From positions 1-64,000 of the forward strand of contig NZ_QNSB01000012.1 in the NCBI RefSeq assembly GCF_003315415.1: a DNA stretch of 64,000 nt, given 5' to 3'. The position numbers and the translations under genes are program-made. This document shows positions 17,807 through 25,364 of the stretch, one piece after another. The stretch is from Brevibacterium sanguinis (GTDB taxonomy: Bacteria; Actinomycetota; Actinomycetes; Actinomycetales; Brevibacteriaceae). The notes below the pieces were generated by a model that did not search any database, had not been told where the DNA came from, and was given only the letters and a program-made list of their open reading frames with translations. Numbering within the stretch: the first letter of the stretch is position 1; every line of letters begins with the position of its first letter.

Positions 17807-17824
17807 GGTGCTCCTCTGCTCGGT

Positions 17825-17880
17825 CACTGCACTCCCCTGTCCATTCACTGCGCTCCTCTGTCCATTCACTGCGCCTCTCC
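17825..17880 (+). repeat. 21-base tandem repeat upstream of the SDR gene
   Basis: CACTGC-N5-CTGTCCATT type units occupy 17825-17845 and 17846-17866, with a partial third to about 17880. The 411-base interval 17807-18217 carries no gene and is almost entirely made of three different short tandem arrays. Confidence 0.7.
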
Positions 17881-17904
17881 GCACTGCCCACTTCAGCATC
17901 GGCC

Positions 17905-17953
17905 CCATCGTAGGCGTCGGCCATCGTAGGCGCTGGCCCATCGTGGGCGCCGG
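17905..17953 (+). repeat. 16-base tandem repeat (three units)
   Basis: CCATCGTAGGCGTCGG (17905), CCATCGTAGGCGCTGG (17921) and CCCATCGTGGGCGCCGG (17937) follow one another without a gap. Confidence 0.75.
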
Positions 17954-18091
17954 TCTCCTCGACCGGGCCTCTCGACAGTCGACCACGCCCGAGTCCGACT
18001 CGTCGCGATCCACTTCGCGAAAGTGGATCCCCGTTCCGCCCGCGTCGGGTGTCGGCCGAACCTCGAGCCTACGGCCAGCGATCGCGCTCCC

Positions 18092-18188
18092 GCGACCAGC
18101 AACTGTCACAACTGCGACCGGCAATCGTCCTGCGACCGGCAATCGTCCCGCGACCGGCAACCGTCACTTCCGCAACCGGCAATCATCC
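18092..18188 (+). repeat. 18-base tandem repeat (three to four units)
   Basis: GCGACCGGCAATCGTCC-type units start at 18114, 18132 and 18150. Degenerate copies lie on both sides (about 18092 and 18171). The array lies just downstream of the MocR gene end. Confidence 0.75.
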
Positions 18189-18217
18189 CTCCCGCGACAA
18201 GCGTTCTTCCTTCCCGC

Positions 18218-19651
18218 TCAGACCACCTCGAGCCCACGCGGTTCCGTGTGGCCGACGGCACCACTTCCGGTCAGCTGTGCCCATGTCGCCGCCAGGGTGC
18301 GCACACCCTCGTCGAGGTCGGCGATCGGGGAGGTGAAGGGCAGGCGGATGAACCTCTCGAAGGCTCCGTCGATCGAGAACTTCGGCCCCGCGACCAGCGA
18401 CAGTCCGTGTGCCTCGCACAGGCTGGTCAGTGCCGAGCTCAGTGGGCGATCGAGCTGAGCCCACAGTGACAGCCCGCCTGTCGGCAAGGGCACCGTCCAT
18501 TGCGACAGATTCTCGGCAAGCAGCCGACTGAGCGCGGTGCGGTGAGCGAGGAGGAGCTCGCGGCGCTGATCGAGCAGCCGGGGCAGGACGGCGAGGATCT
18601 GCTCCGCGAGCAGCTGCTCCATCTGCGGGGTGCCGAGGTCGCCGGCCGGTCGGGCCTGGATGAGCTGCCGGATCACCGAGGTGCTCGCCCGGATCCACCC
18701 GAGCCGCAGCCCGCCCCAGATCGATTTGCTCAGCGAGCCGAGAGTGACCACTCCGGCACCGCTCGTCGGCGATCGCCGCAGCGCATGACGGGCGAAGGGT
18801 CCGTCGTCCCAACCCCGGTCGATGTCGAGATCGGCGGTGGTCTCATCGATGATCAGGGTCGTGCCGACGCCATGAGCCGCCTCGGCGATGGCTCTCCGCT
18901 CCTCTGCGGGCATGGACGAGCCGGTGGGGTTGTGGAAGTCGGGTGCCAGGTAGGCCACGGCAGGGCGCGTCGTCTTCAGGAGATCGAGGAGGTGGTCGAC
19001 GTCCCACCCGGCGCTGGTCACGGGGGTCGTGACGAGTCTTGCTCCCGCCCGCCGGAGCGCATCGCACGCGTGCGGGTAGGTGGGGGCTTCGATGAGCGCG
19101 AGGTCACCGCGCGAGATGAGCGTATGGGCGAGCAGCGCGATGGCATGCTGGCCGCCCATCGTCACCATGATCTGCTCGGGCGTCGTGGGGAGTCCACGTG
19201 CGGAGTACCTGGCGGCGAGCGCGCTGCGCAGTGCGAGTCGCCCCTGCAGGTCGAATCCCGGACCGTCGAGGGCCGCGGCGAACGGCACCGAGGCGAAGAG
19301 GTCCTTGAGTCCCTCGACCGGCGGCGGCACGGCCCGGGCGAAGTCGATCATCCGGCCGGCTCTCCCACTGCCGGTCGCCTCGGGGAGCGAGGCGATGCTG
19401 CCGGAGCCCTGGCGGCTGACGAGGAAGCCTGCTTCGCGCAGACTCTGGTAGGCGGCGACGACGGTCGTCCGGCTCCGCGCCGACTGTGCCGCGAGTTCCC
19501 GTTCGGACGGCAGTCGGGTTCCCACGGGAATCCTGCCGTCGAGGATGAGCAGTCGGATGCGCTCGGCGATGACCCGGTAGACGGGCCGATCGGGGTCGAG
19601 TTCCCCGATGAGGCCGAGGAGGGTGCGAGCAGAGAGGCGGGAGCTGCCCAT
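18218..19651 (-). CDS. MocR/PdxR-type GntR regulator with aminotransferase domain
   Basis: The 477-residue regulator joins an N-terminal GntR winged helix (about 15-85, VYRVIAERIRLLILDGRIPVG then LPSERELAAQSARSRTTV) to a fold-type I aminotransferase domain. It keeps the DFHNPTG loop, an IIDET segment and the PLP lysine in LGSLSKSIWGG. Such proteins bind PLP or an amino compound and control neighbouring genes. The ATG at 19651 lies six bases after TACATT, so the mRNA is probably leaderless. It is divergent from a beta-hydroxyacid dehydrogenase and a CoA-transferase, which are its likely targets. The Actinobacterial YczR group is a possible closer match. Confidence 0.9.
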   Translation of the reverse strand: MGSSRLSARTLLGLIGELDPDRPVYRVIAERIRLLILDGRIPVGTRLPSERELAAQSARSRTTVVAAYQSLREAGFLVSRQGSGSIASLPEATGSGRAGRMIDFARAVPPPVEGLKDLFASVPFAAALDGPGFDLQGRLALRSALAARYSARGLPTTPEQIMVTMGGQHAIALLAHTLISRGDLALIEAPTYPHACDALRRAGARLVTTPVTSAGWDVDHLLDLLKTTRPAVAYLAPDFHNPTGSSMPAEERRAIAEAAHGVGTTLIIDETTADLDIDRGWDDGPFARHALRRSPTSGAGVVTLGSLSKSIWGGLRLGWIRASTSVIRQLIQARPAGDLGTPQMEQLLAEQILAVLPRLLDQRRELLLAHRTALSRLLAENLSQWTVPLPTGGLSLWAQLDRPLSSALTSLCEAHGLSLVAGPKFSIDGAFERFIRLPFTSPIADLDEGVRTLAATWAQLTGSGAVGHTEPRGLEVV

Positions 19652-19657
19652 GAGTCC

Positions 19658-19663
19658 AATGTA
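19658..19663 (-). promoter_or_regulatory. -10 element of the MocR gene (leaderless)
   Basis: Minus-strand TACATT ends six bases before the ATG at 19651. TGGTAC lies 14 bases upstream and could be part of a regulator-binding site. Confidence 0.45.
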
Positions 19664-19761
19664 ACCGAAGTGGCCCTGTACCACGCCGCCGTCTTCGCGA
19701 TTGGATTGCCTCCACCGCACAGCGAACGAGTGAGCGCGGCATGACGAGGAGTGAGAGCAGC

Positions 19762-20727
19762 ATGGGGACGAATCAGAGCCGGATGAGACCGGCGACCGGC
19801 ACCGTGAGCCCCGGGACCGCGACCCCGACGGTCGGGTTCATCGGCTTGGGGCTCATGGGCTCGGCGATGGCGGCGAACCTTGCGCGGTCCGTTCCGCTCA
19901 TGGTGTGGAATCGGTCCCCGTCTCCCGCCGAGGCGCTCGCACAGATGGGTGCGCATGTGGCCCCGACTGCGGGCGCTGTCATCGAGTCCTGCCGCGTCGT
20001 CTTCCTCATGCTCTCCGACGAGGCCGCCGTCGACGCGGTGCTCCCCCGCGACGGGTCCCTCGACCTGCGCGGCCGCATCATCGTGCTCATGAGCACCGTG
20101 TCCCATGAGTACTCGCGGATCCTGGGGGCAGAGGTCGAGCGCCGAGGCGGTTCCTACGTCGAGGCTCCCGTCTCCGGATCCCGGGAACCGGCCGAACGCG
20201 GTGACCTCATCGCCATGGCAGCGGGAGACCGCCCAGTCCTCGACGAGGTCGAGCCTCATCTGCGCGCGATGTGTCGTTCCGTGGTCCGCTGCGGGCAGGT
20301 CCCGGGAGCGCTGGCGATGAAGCTGGCGGTCAACACGTTCCTCATCACCGTCGTCACCGGTCTGGCCGAAGCCTTCCACTTCGCCGAGGAGAACGGCCTC
20401 GACACCGGGCTGCTGCGCGAGATCCTCGACGCCGGTCCGATGTCCTCGGTCGTGTCGAGGGCCAAGAGCGAGAAGCTCGTGCACGGCGATTGGACTGCCC
20501 AAGCCGCGATTCCGGACGTGCGCAAGAACTGTCGACTCATCGTCGACCAGGCCCGGCGGTCCGGGCACGCTTCTCCGCTCATGGACGTATGCGAGCGACT
20601 GTTCGCGGAGACCGAGGCGTCCGGCCACGGCGGGGACGACATGGCCGCGGTGATCACAGCCATCCGGGCACGCACCCACCACGCTTCCCCGGCCCCTGGT
20701 TCCGGCAAGGGAAGCTTGGGACGATGA
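19762..20727 (+). CDS. NAD(P)-dependent beta-hydroxyacid dehydrogenase family protein
   Basis: The 321-residue protein fits the 3-hydroxyisobutyrate dehydrogenase / GLYR family. The N-terminal Rossmann motif is VGFIGLGLMGSAMAANL, the substrate loop is VEAPVSGSREPA, and the catalytic lysine lies in LAMKLAVNTFLI; a KNCRLIVDQAR segment near the end is also typical. ATG 19762 is chosen because GAGGAG lies ten bases upstream; ATG 19741 would add seven residues. It is divergent from the MocR regulator and 34 bases before the CoA-transferase, so the two form a probable operon under MocR control. The actual hydroxyacid is unknown. Confidence 0.88.
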   Translation: MGTNQSRMRPATGTVSPGTATPTVGFIGLGLMGSAMAANLARSVPLMVWNRSPSPAEALAQMGAHVAPTAGAVIESCRVVFLMLSDEAAVDAVLPRDGSLDLRGRIIVLMSTVSHEYSRILGAEVERRGGSYVEAPVSGSREPAERGDLIAMAAGDRPVLDEVEPHLRAMCRSVVRCGQVPGALAMKLAVNTFLITVVTGLAEAFHFAEENGLDTGLLREILDAGPMSSVVSRAKSEKLVHGDWTAQAAIPDVRKNCRLIVDQARRSGHASPLMDVCERLFAETEASGHGGDDMAAVITAIRARTHHASPAPGSGKGSLGR

Positions 20728-20761
20728 GCACAGCAGCGGCGAGACGGGCGATGGGGCAGGG

Positions 20762-22333
20762 ATGATGGACGAGCAGTCGACAAAGCATTCAACCGGGGCA
20801 GAGGGAACACTCGTCCCAGCGGGAGGTGTGGGGCTCGTCACTGGAGAGGGCCGAGCTGCCCTCCATCACGTCGGCGCGGCAGTCGCCTCGACGCTCGCGC
20901 TCACCGCCGACGAGCTCGCACGCATCGCACCGCCCACGGGGCTGCCCATCTGGACGTCGAACCTGAGGGTGGGCGAACTCGCCGTCGACAGCGTCGCCCT
21001 CGCGTCCCTGGCGATGACTCTCGTGGCCGAGGACCGAAAAGCCACCGGCGGCCGTGATCACCGCGTCCGCGTCGACGCCTCGCGGGTCCAGGCGTCGTTC
21101 GGCAGTCACTTGGTCCTGCGCATCGACGGTGAACCGCCCGCGGTGTGGGCTCCGCTGTCCGGGTTCTGGCAGGCATCGGATGGCTGGGTGCGCACGCACG
21201 GGAACTATCCGCACCATGCGCGCCGAATCCTGATCCTGCTCGGGCTTCCCGACGATGCCGAGAAGTTCGCCGTTGCCGACGCCATCCGCGCGTGGCCGGC
21301 GCTGGAGCTGGAAGAGCAGGCCGCGCGCTCGGGAGCTCTGGCACTCGCGGTCCGCGACATCGAGGAATGGCACCGACACCCGCAGTTCGCGCACATCGGG
21401 TCGGCCCCCGTGCTGGGGTTCGCCACCCACGCGGGTGCCGAACCTCGGTCCTGGAAGAACGAAGGGCCGCGACCATGGAAGAGAGGCAGACCGCAACCGT
21501 GGAGGACCACCGGGTCGCTTCCCCTGTCCGGGGTTCGCGTCCTCGATCTCACCCGGGTCATCGCCGGTCCCGTCGCGACGCGGGATCTCGCTCTGGCCGG
21601 AGCCGAGGTACTGCGCATCGACAGTCCGGATCTCCCGGAGCCCGAGTGGCAGCACTTCGACACCGGGCAGGGCAAGAGTACGACGTTGCTCGATCTGCGC
21701 GACCGCGGTAACAGGGAGGTGTTCGAGCGTCTGCTCGAGGACGCGGATGTCGTCGTCCATGGTTACCGACCCTCTACACTGGCGGCGTTCGGACTCGACC
21801 CGGAGGAGCTCCTCGAGAGGCATCCCGGTCTGGTCGTCGCTCAGCTCTCGGCGTGGGGCACCGAGGGCCCGTGGGGCCGACGCCGAGGGTTCGACAGCCT
21901 CGTCCAGGCCGCGTGCGGGATCGCCGTGGCCGAGAGCGACGACGGCGGCCAAACCCCGGGTGCGCTGCCCGTCCAGGCTCTCGACCACTCGTCCGGACAC
22001 TTCCTCGCCGCGGCCATCGCCACGGCGCTGCGCCGACAGCGAGCCCACGGTGGATCGTTCGCCGTGAGCATCAGCCTCGCCCGCATCGGCCACGAGCTCC
22101 TGGCGGCCGGATCCGCTGTTGCCTGGTCAGGTCCGGACCACCCGAACGAGCCGGGACAGCCCACCGCTCTCCCGAGCACGGTGGTCCCGGTGGCAACGAC
22201 CGCCGGGACCACGGTGTCGGTCGAATGTGCCCCTCCGGTCCTCGACTTCCCGGGCGCTCCCACCGACTATCCGACGCCGCTCCACCCCTGGGGTTCCGAC
22301 CCCGCGGCGTGGAGCGACGACGGTCTGGACTGA
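20762..22333 (+). CDS. CaiB/BaiF family CoA-transferase-like protein
   Basis: This 523-residue type III CoA-transferase homologue appears to be two CaiB-like halves. Residues 1-225 contain a partial fold (WTSNLRVGELAVDSVALASL, PLSGFWQASDGWVRTHGNYPHH). Residues 250-520 have the standard LSGVRVLDLTRVIAGPVATRDLALAGAEVLRID start. The catalytic aspartate expected after the first strands may correspond to the FDTGQGKSTTLLDLR segment. The halves are joined by a linker (about 223-250) with three PRxWK-like repeats. Partners suggest conversion of a hydroxyacid through its CoA ester. It converges with the MFS gene, four bases apart. Confidence 0.85.
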   Translation: MMDEQSTKHSTGAEGTLVPAGGVGLVTGEGRAALHHVGAAVASTLALTADELARIAPPTGLPIWTSNLRVGELAVDSVALASLAMTLVAEDRKATGGRDHRVRVDASRVQASFGSHLVLRIDGEPPAVWAPLSGFWQASDGWVRTHGNYPHHARRILILLGLPDDAEKFAVADAIRAWPALELEEQAARSGALALAVRDIEEWHRHPQFAHIGSAPVLGFATHAGAEPRSWKNEGPRPWKRGRPQPWRTTGSLPLSGVRVLDLTRVIAGPVATRDLALAGAEVLRIDSPDLPEPEWQHFDTGQGKSTTLLDLRDRGNREVFERLLEDADVVVHGYRPSTLAAFGLDPEELLERHPGLVVAQLSAWGTEGPWGRRRGFDSLVQAACGIAVAESDDGGQTPGALPVQALDHSSGHFLAAAIATALRRQRAHGGSFAVSISLARIGHELLAAGSAVAWSGPDHPNEPGQPTALPSTVVPVATTAGTTVSVECAPPVLDFPGAPTDYPTPLHPWGSDPAAWSDDGLD

Positions 22334-22337
22334 GGGC

Positions 22338-23903
22338 TCAGGAACGGGTGACCTCGGCCTCACGGTCGACCGCCTCGGCGACGGCATCCGTCTTCGACGC
22401 ACGCCCCGCACCCTTGAGCCCGAACGCGGTGAGGATCGCGGCGAGGAGGACGACTCCGGTCGCGACTCCGGCAGAGACCTGCACGCCGTGCTCGAAGGCG
22501 ACGGTCGCGGCATCGGCGATCCTCGTCGCCGCCGCGGAGCCCAGTGTCTGCGTGTGCTCGAGGGCGGCGCCGAGGGTCTCGAACTCGCTCTTCTGGGCAT
22601 CGGACCCGATGAGCGAGGTGAGGTGCCCGCGGTAGGTCATGGTCGCCAGTCCGCCGAGGACGGCGGTGCCGATGACCGAACCCACCTCGTAGGCGGTCTC
22701 CGAGATCGCCGAGGCGGCTCCCGCCTTCTCCCGTGGGACCGCGGCGATGATGAGGTCGTTGGTGATCACCTCGGCAGTGCCGATGCCCGCTCCGAGGAGG
22801 ACGAACGAGACCGCCATCCCGATCACCGAGTGCTCGGGGTTGAAGGCGACGATGCCGAGGCCGATCGCGTTGAGCACGAGGGCGCACGGGACGACCACGC
22901 GCGGCCGCAGGCGGGCGACGATCGGGACGGCCAGGTAGCCGGAGACGACGGAGACGACGAGCCCGGGGACCAGGACGAGGGCGGCCTCGACCGGGGACAG
23001 ACCGAGCACCAGCTGGAGCATCTGGGTGCCGAAGTAGAGGAACCCGGCCATGCCCATGACGCTGAGCAGGTTCGAGGTCACCGCCGAGGTGAAGACCTTG
23101 TTCGCGAACAGCCGGACGTCGAGCATCGGGGTCGCCGAGGCGAGCTGGCGCAGCGCGAAGCTTGCTCCCGCGACGACGGCGACGCTGATCGATGCCCAGA
23201 AGAGGAGGTCGGCGCCGTCGGCCATCGCGTGCTTGATCGCGAACACGAAGGGGGCCAGGGTCAGCATCGAGAGCACGATGGAGGCGGGGTCGACCGGGCC
23301 CGGGTTCGGGTCGCGGGACTCCGGGAGGAGCAGCATGGCCGCGGGGATGAACACGGCGATGAGCGGGAGATTGATGAAGAAGACCGAGCTCCAGTGGAAG
23401 TGCTCGAGCAGCAGTCCCCCGACGATGGGGCCCAGCGCCGCGCCGCCGCTGAACATCGCCGCCCAGGTCGCGATCGCGATCTGCCGGTCCTTGGCGTCGT
23501 GGAAGATGTTGCGGATGAGCGAGAGCGTCGAGGGCATGAGCGTCGCGCCAAAGATGCCGAGCAGCGCGCGGGCGAGGATGAGCATCTCCGCCGAGGTGGA
23601 GAACGCCGCGAGCAGGGACGCGAGCCCGAAGCCGACCGCTCCGATGATGAGGAGCTTGCGGCGTCCGAAGCGGTCGCCGATGCTGCCCATCGCGACGAGG
23701 AGACCCGCCAGCATGAGCGCGTAGATGTCGACGATCCAGAGGAGTTGGGTTCCGGTGGGATGCAGCCCGGTGCTGATTGCCGGTATTGCGAATCCCAAGA
23801 CGGTGTTGTCGATCGAAATCAGCAGAACAGGAATCATCAGCACAGCCAGGCCAGCCCATTCGCGCCGGCCGGCGCGCAGTCGTGGTGTCTGTGTTGTGTG
23901 CAT
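22338..23903 (-). CDS. MFS transporter, DHA2 family (drug efflux type)
   Basis: The 521-residue protein has about fourteen hydrophobic segments and DHA2 motifs: WIVDIYALMLAGLLVAMGSIGDRFGRR (motif A region) and an early LLISIDNTVLGFAIPAI helix as in SmvA, Pur8 and related proton-driven exporters. It is divergent from a TetR-type gene, and the promoter contains a perfect palindrome, so export of a toxic compound under TetR control is the likely role. The ATG at 23903 is seven bases from a TATAGT -10, another leaderless start. The substrate is unknown. Confidence 0.92.
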   Translation of the reverse strand: MHTTQTPRLRAGRREWAGLAVLMIPVLLISIDNTVLGFAIPAISTGLHPTGTQLLWIVDIYALMLAGLLVAMGSIGDRFGRRKLLIIGAVGFGLASLLAAFSTSAEMLILARALLGIFGATLMPSTLSLIRNIFHDAKDRQIAIATWAAMFSGGAALGPIVGGLLLEHFHWSSVFFINLPLIAVFIPAAMLLLPESRDPNPGPVDPASIVLSMLTLAPFVFAIKHAMADGADLLFWASISVAVVAGASFALRQLASATPMLDVRLFANKVFTSAVTSNLLSVMGMAGFLYFGTQMLQLVLGLSPVEAALVLVPGLVVSVVSGYLAVPIVARLRPRVVVPCALVLNAIGLGIVAFNPEHSVIGMAVSFVLLGAGIGTAEVITNDLIIAAVPREKAGAASAISETAYEVGSVIGTAVLGGLATMTYRGHLTSLIGSDAQKSEFETLGAALEHTQTLGSAAATRIADAATVAFEHGVQVSAGVATGVVLLAAILTAFGLKGAGRASKTDAVAEAVDREAEVTRS

Positions 23904-23910
23904 GCCGATT

Positions 23911-23940
23911 ACTATACCGTCTAGACGGTACAGTTGGGAA
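23911..23940 (-). promoter_or_regulatory. Promoter of the MFS gene
   Basis: Minus-strand TTCCCA (23935-23940) and TATAGT (23911-23916) are separated by 18 bases. The palindrome 23915-23930 overlaps the -10 and the spacer, an ideal place for repression. Confidence 0.6.
23915..23930. promoter_or_regulatory. TetR operator palindrome
   Basis: TACCGTCTAGACGGTA is a perfect 16-base palindrome between the divergent MFS and TetR genes, the usual operator form for this regulator family. It overlaps the exporter promoter directly and lies 54 bases before the regulator promoter. Confidence 0.75.
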
Positions 23941-23983
23941 GTCCGGGTGGGCTTCCCGCGTGATTGCCCAGGGAAGTTTCAGC

Positions 23984-23989
23984 TAGGCT
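23984..23989 (+). promoter_or_regulatory. -10 element of the TetR gene (leaderless)
   Basis: TAGGCT ends seven bases before the ATG at 23997. TGATTG, 17 bases upstream, is a possible weak -35. Confidence 0.4.
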
Positions 23990-23996
23990 CTGCGAT

Positions 23997-24518
23997 ATGG
24001 TCCGCAAGTCCACCGACACCAAAGAGAAGCTCCTCGACGCGTTCGAGACCCTGCTCGAACAGCACGGCACCACGGGGGCGACTCTCGACGCGGTGGCGGC
24101 GGAGGCGGGAGTGTCCAAAGGTGGACTCCTCTACCATTTCGGCTCGAAGGCCGAACTCGTCAAGGGCAGCCTCGACCGGCTCCGGGTCCTCGTCGATGAG
24201 GACATCGAGAAGATGAAGGCCGCCGAGGCGGGCCCGCACATCTTCTACCTCGAGACCTCGGCGGAGATCGGCACTCCCCTCGACCGCAGCCTGGTCGCCG
24301 CGAGCCGGCTGTCGCATGAGTACGAGGAGGCGCGCGAGACGCTTCGGGACACGAGAAATGCATGGCTCGAAGTCCTCAACGACCACCTCGACGACATCGA
24401 CCTGGCTCAGACCATCCAGCTCATCGGCGATGGCCTCTACACCAAGGAGAGCGTGGGCCTGTCCGCCGAGGAGGCCCTGACCCACGCGAAGAAAGTGCTG
24501 GCCCGGCTGGGGCTGTAG
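23997..24518 (+). CDS. TetR/AcrR family transcriptional regulator
   Basis: The 173-residue regulator has an N-terminal helix-turn-helix (about 8-50; TLDAVAAEAGVSKGGLLYHFGSKAELV), which is the diagnostic TetR segment, and a helical ligand domain. The short form from ATG 23997 is preferred over an upstream in-frame start because of the -10 hexamer seven bases before it. It is divergent from the DHA2 exporter and probably represses it by binding the TACCGTCTAGACGGTA palindrome. The inducer is unknown. Confidence 0.92.
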   Translation: MVRKSTDTKEKLLDAFETLLEQHGTTGATLDAVAAEAGVSKGGLLYHFGSKAELVKGSLDRLRVLVDEDIEKMKAAEAGPHIFYLETSAEIGTPLDRSLVAASRLSHEYEEARETLRDTRNAWLEVLNDHLDDIDLAQTIQLIGDGLYTKESVGLSAEEALTHAKKVLARLGL

Positions 24519-24548
24519 GGGCGTTCGCCGACAAGGGCTTGACAATCA

Positions 24549-24598
24549 GTGTGACGTTTGTTTCGATTCTTCGCTCAAAATCGAAACAAACGCCACAC
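24549..24598. terminator. Long inverted repeat, probable bidirectional terminator
   Basis: A 20-base left arm (24549-24568) pairs with 24579-24598 with one mismatch around a 10-base loop. The arms are AT-richer than the surroundings (TTTGTTTCGATT/AATCGAAACAAA). It lies between the convergent TetR and HAD genes. No U-run follows, so an intrinsic terminator or another structured element are both possible. Confidence 0.5.
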
Positions 24599-24636
24599 GA
24601 ATTGGTTAACCGTCGTGGGCCGACAGGCTCAACGCC

Positions 24637-24678
24637 TCAGTACTCGATGACGCTGCTGATGCTTCGGTCCGACGGGAC
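24637..24678 (-). pseudogene. Relic of an alcohol dehydrogenase 3' end
   Basis: Read on the minus strand this stretch encodes SDRSISSVIEY and a stop. The zinc alcohol dehydrogenase at 33600-34715 ends GRGIRSVIEY and a stop. Similarity continues for a few bases past the stop (AACGCCTCAGTACTC here against GAACGCCTCAGTACTC there). Upstream the frame meets a stop within about a dozen codons, so only the last codons of a lost gene remain. It sits just downstream of the HAD/aldehyde dehydrogenase operon. Confidence 0.6.
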
Positions 24679-24695
24679 GTCCTAGTGGATGCTGA

Positions 24696-25364
24696 TCACG
24701 CACCGACTCGGTCGGAGATGCCGGCCAGGGTGTCCGTATAGGCACCCGGCGCTGTGATCAGGGGGTCGAATCCGCGGTCGATGTACGCCTGGTGCTCGAC
24801 CCCGAGCTGCGCAGCAGGGATCCAGTCGTGCCAGAGGTGGGCGGACACGTGCAGCAGGTCCGACGGTTTGGCATCGAGCTGGTCGAACAGATACCTGAAT
24901 GCCGCCTTATGAGGCTTGTATGCCTGCGCCTGCTCGGCGGTGAGGACGCGGTACAGCTCCACGCCCAGCCTATCCGAGTTCTTTCTCACCAGACGATCGC
25001 AGTGATTCGTGAGCACCACCAGGGGGTACTTGGCGGCGAGCCTCTGCAGCGGCTCGACGACGTCATCGTGTGGTCCCCACGAGCTCAGCGCGTCGATGAG
25101 CCTGTCGACATCGGACTGCCTGAACTCGATGCGCCACTCATTGCAGGACAGCTGCCAGGCGTCGCGGATGATGACGGGGTAGTCCCGGTATCGTCCGATG
25201 ATCTCGTTCTCGCGGTGGTTCCGGAAGGTCACGACGAATTTCTCGGCGTCCTCGGACGACAGCCGATCAGCGACCAGATTCAGCGCTTCGGCCGTCCATT
25301 CCAGTTTGATGAGCGTCCCCATCATGTCGAAGGTGATGAATTTGGGTGTCAGGGTCTCAGTCAT
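24696..25364 (-). CDS. HAD superfamily hydrolase, haloacid dehalogenase type II-like (copy 1)
   Basis: The 222-residue protein has the HAD nucleophile in ITFDMMGTL (Asp13), the LTNH motif II, lysine in AQAYKPHKAAF and an SAHLWHD acidic end, matching the type II haloacid dehalogenase subfamily. The usual Tyr after the nucleophile is replaced by Met. The subfamily's Asn in the SSNxxD loop is His here, so true dehalogenation is doubtful. The start ATG overlaps the end of the aldehyde dehydrogenase gene by eight bases and has a GGAG site. It is the last gene of the HAD2, flavin oxidase, aldehyde dehydrogenase, HAD1 operon. It is only distantly similar to copies 2 and 3. Confidence 0.87.
   Translation of the reverse strand: MTETLTPKFITFDMMGTLIKLEWTAEALNLVADRLSSEDAEKFVVTFRNHRENEIIGRYRDYPVIIRDAWQLSCNEWRIEFRQSDVDRLIDALSSWGPHDDVVEPLQRLAAKYPLVVLTNHCDRLVRKNSDRLGVELYRVLTAEQAQAYKPHKAAFRYLFDQLDAKPSDLLHVSAHLWHDWIPAAQLGVEHQAYIDRGFDPLITAPGAYTDTLAGISDRVGA

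Noticed and set aside
17807..18160. N-terminal extension of the SDR gene through the repeat region
   Set aside because: It translates minisatellite units and precedes a complete SDR cofactor loop with its own ribosome-binding site.
24696..25364. Calling the HAD proteins true haloacid dehalogenases
   Set aside because: The Asn expected in the SSNxxD loop is His in all three and the context is amine oxidation, so only the superfamily is stated.
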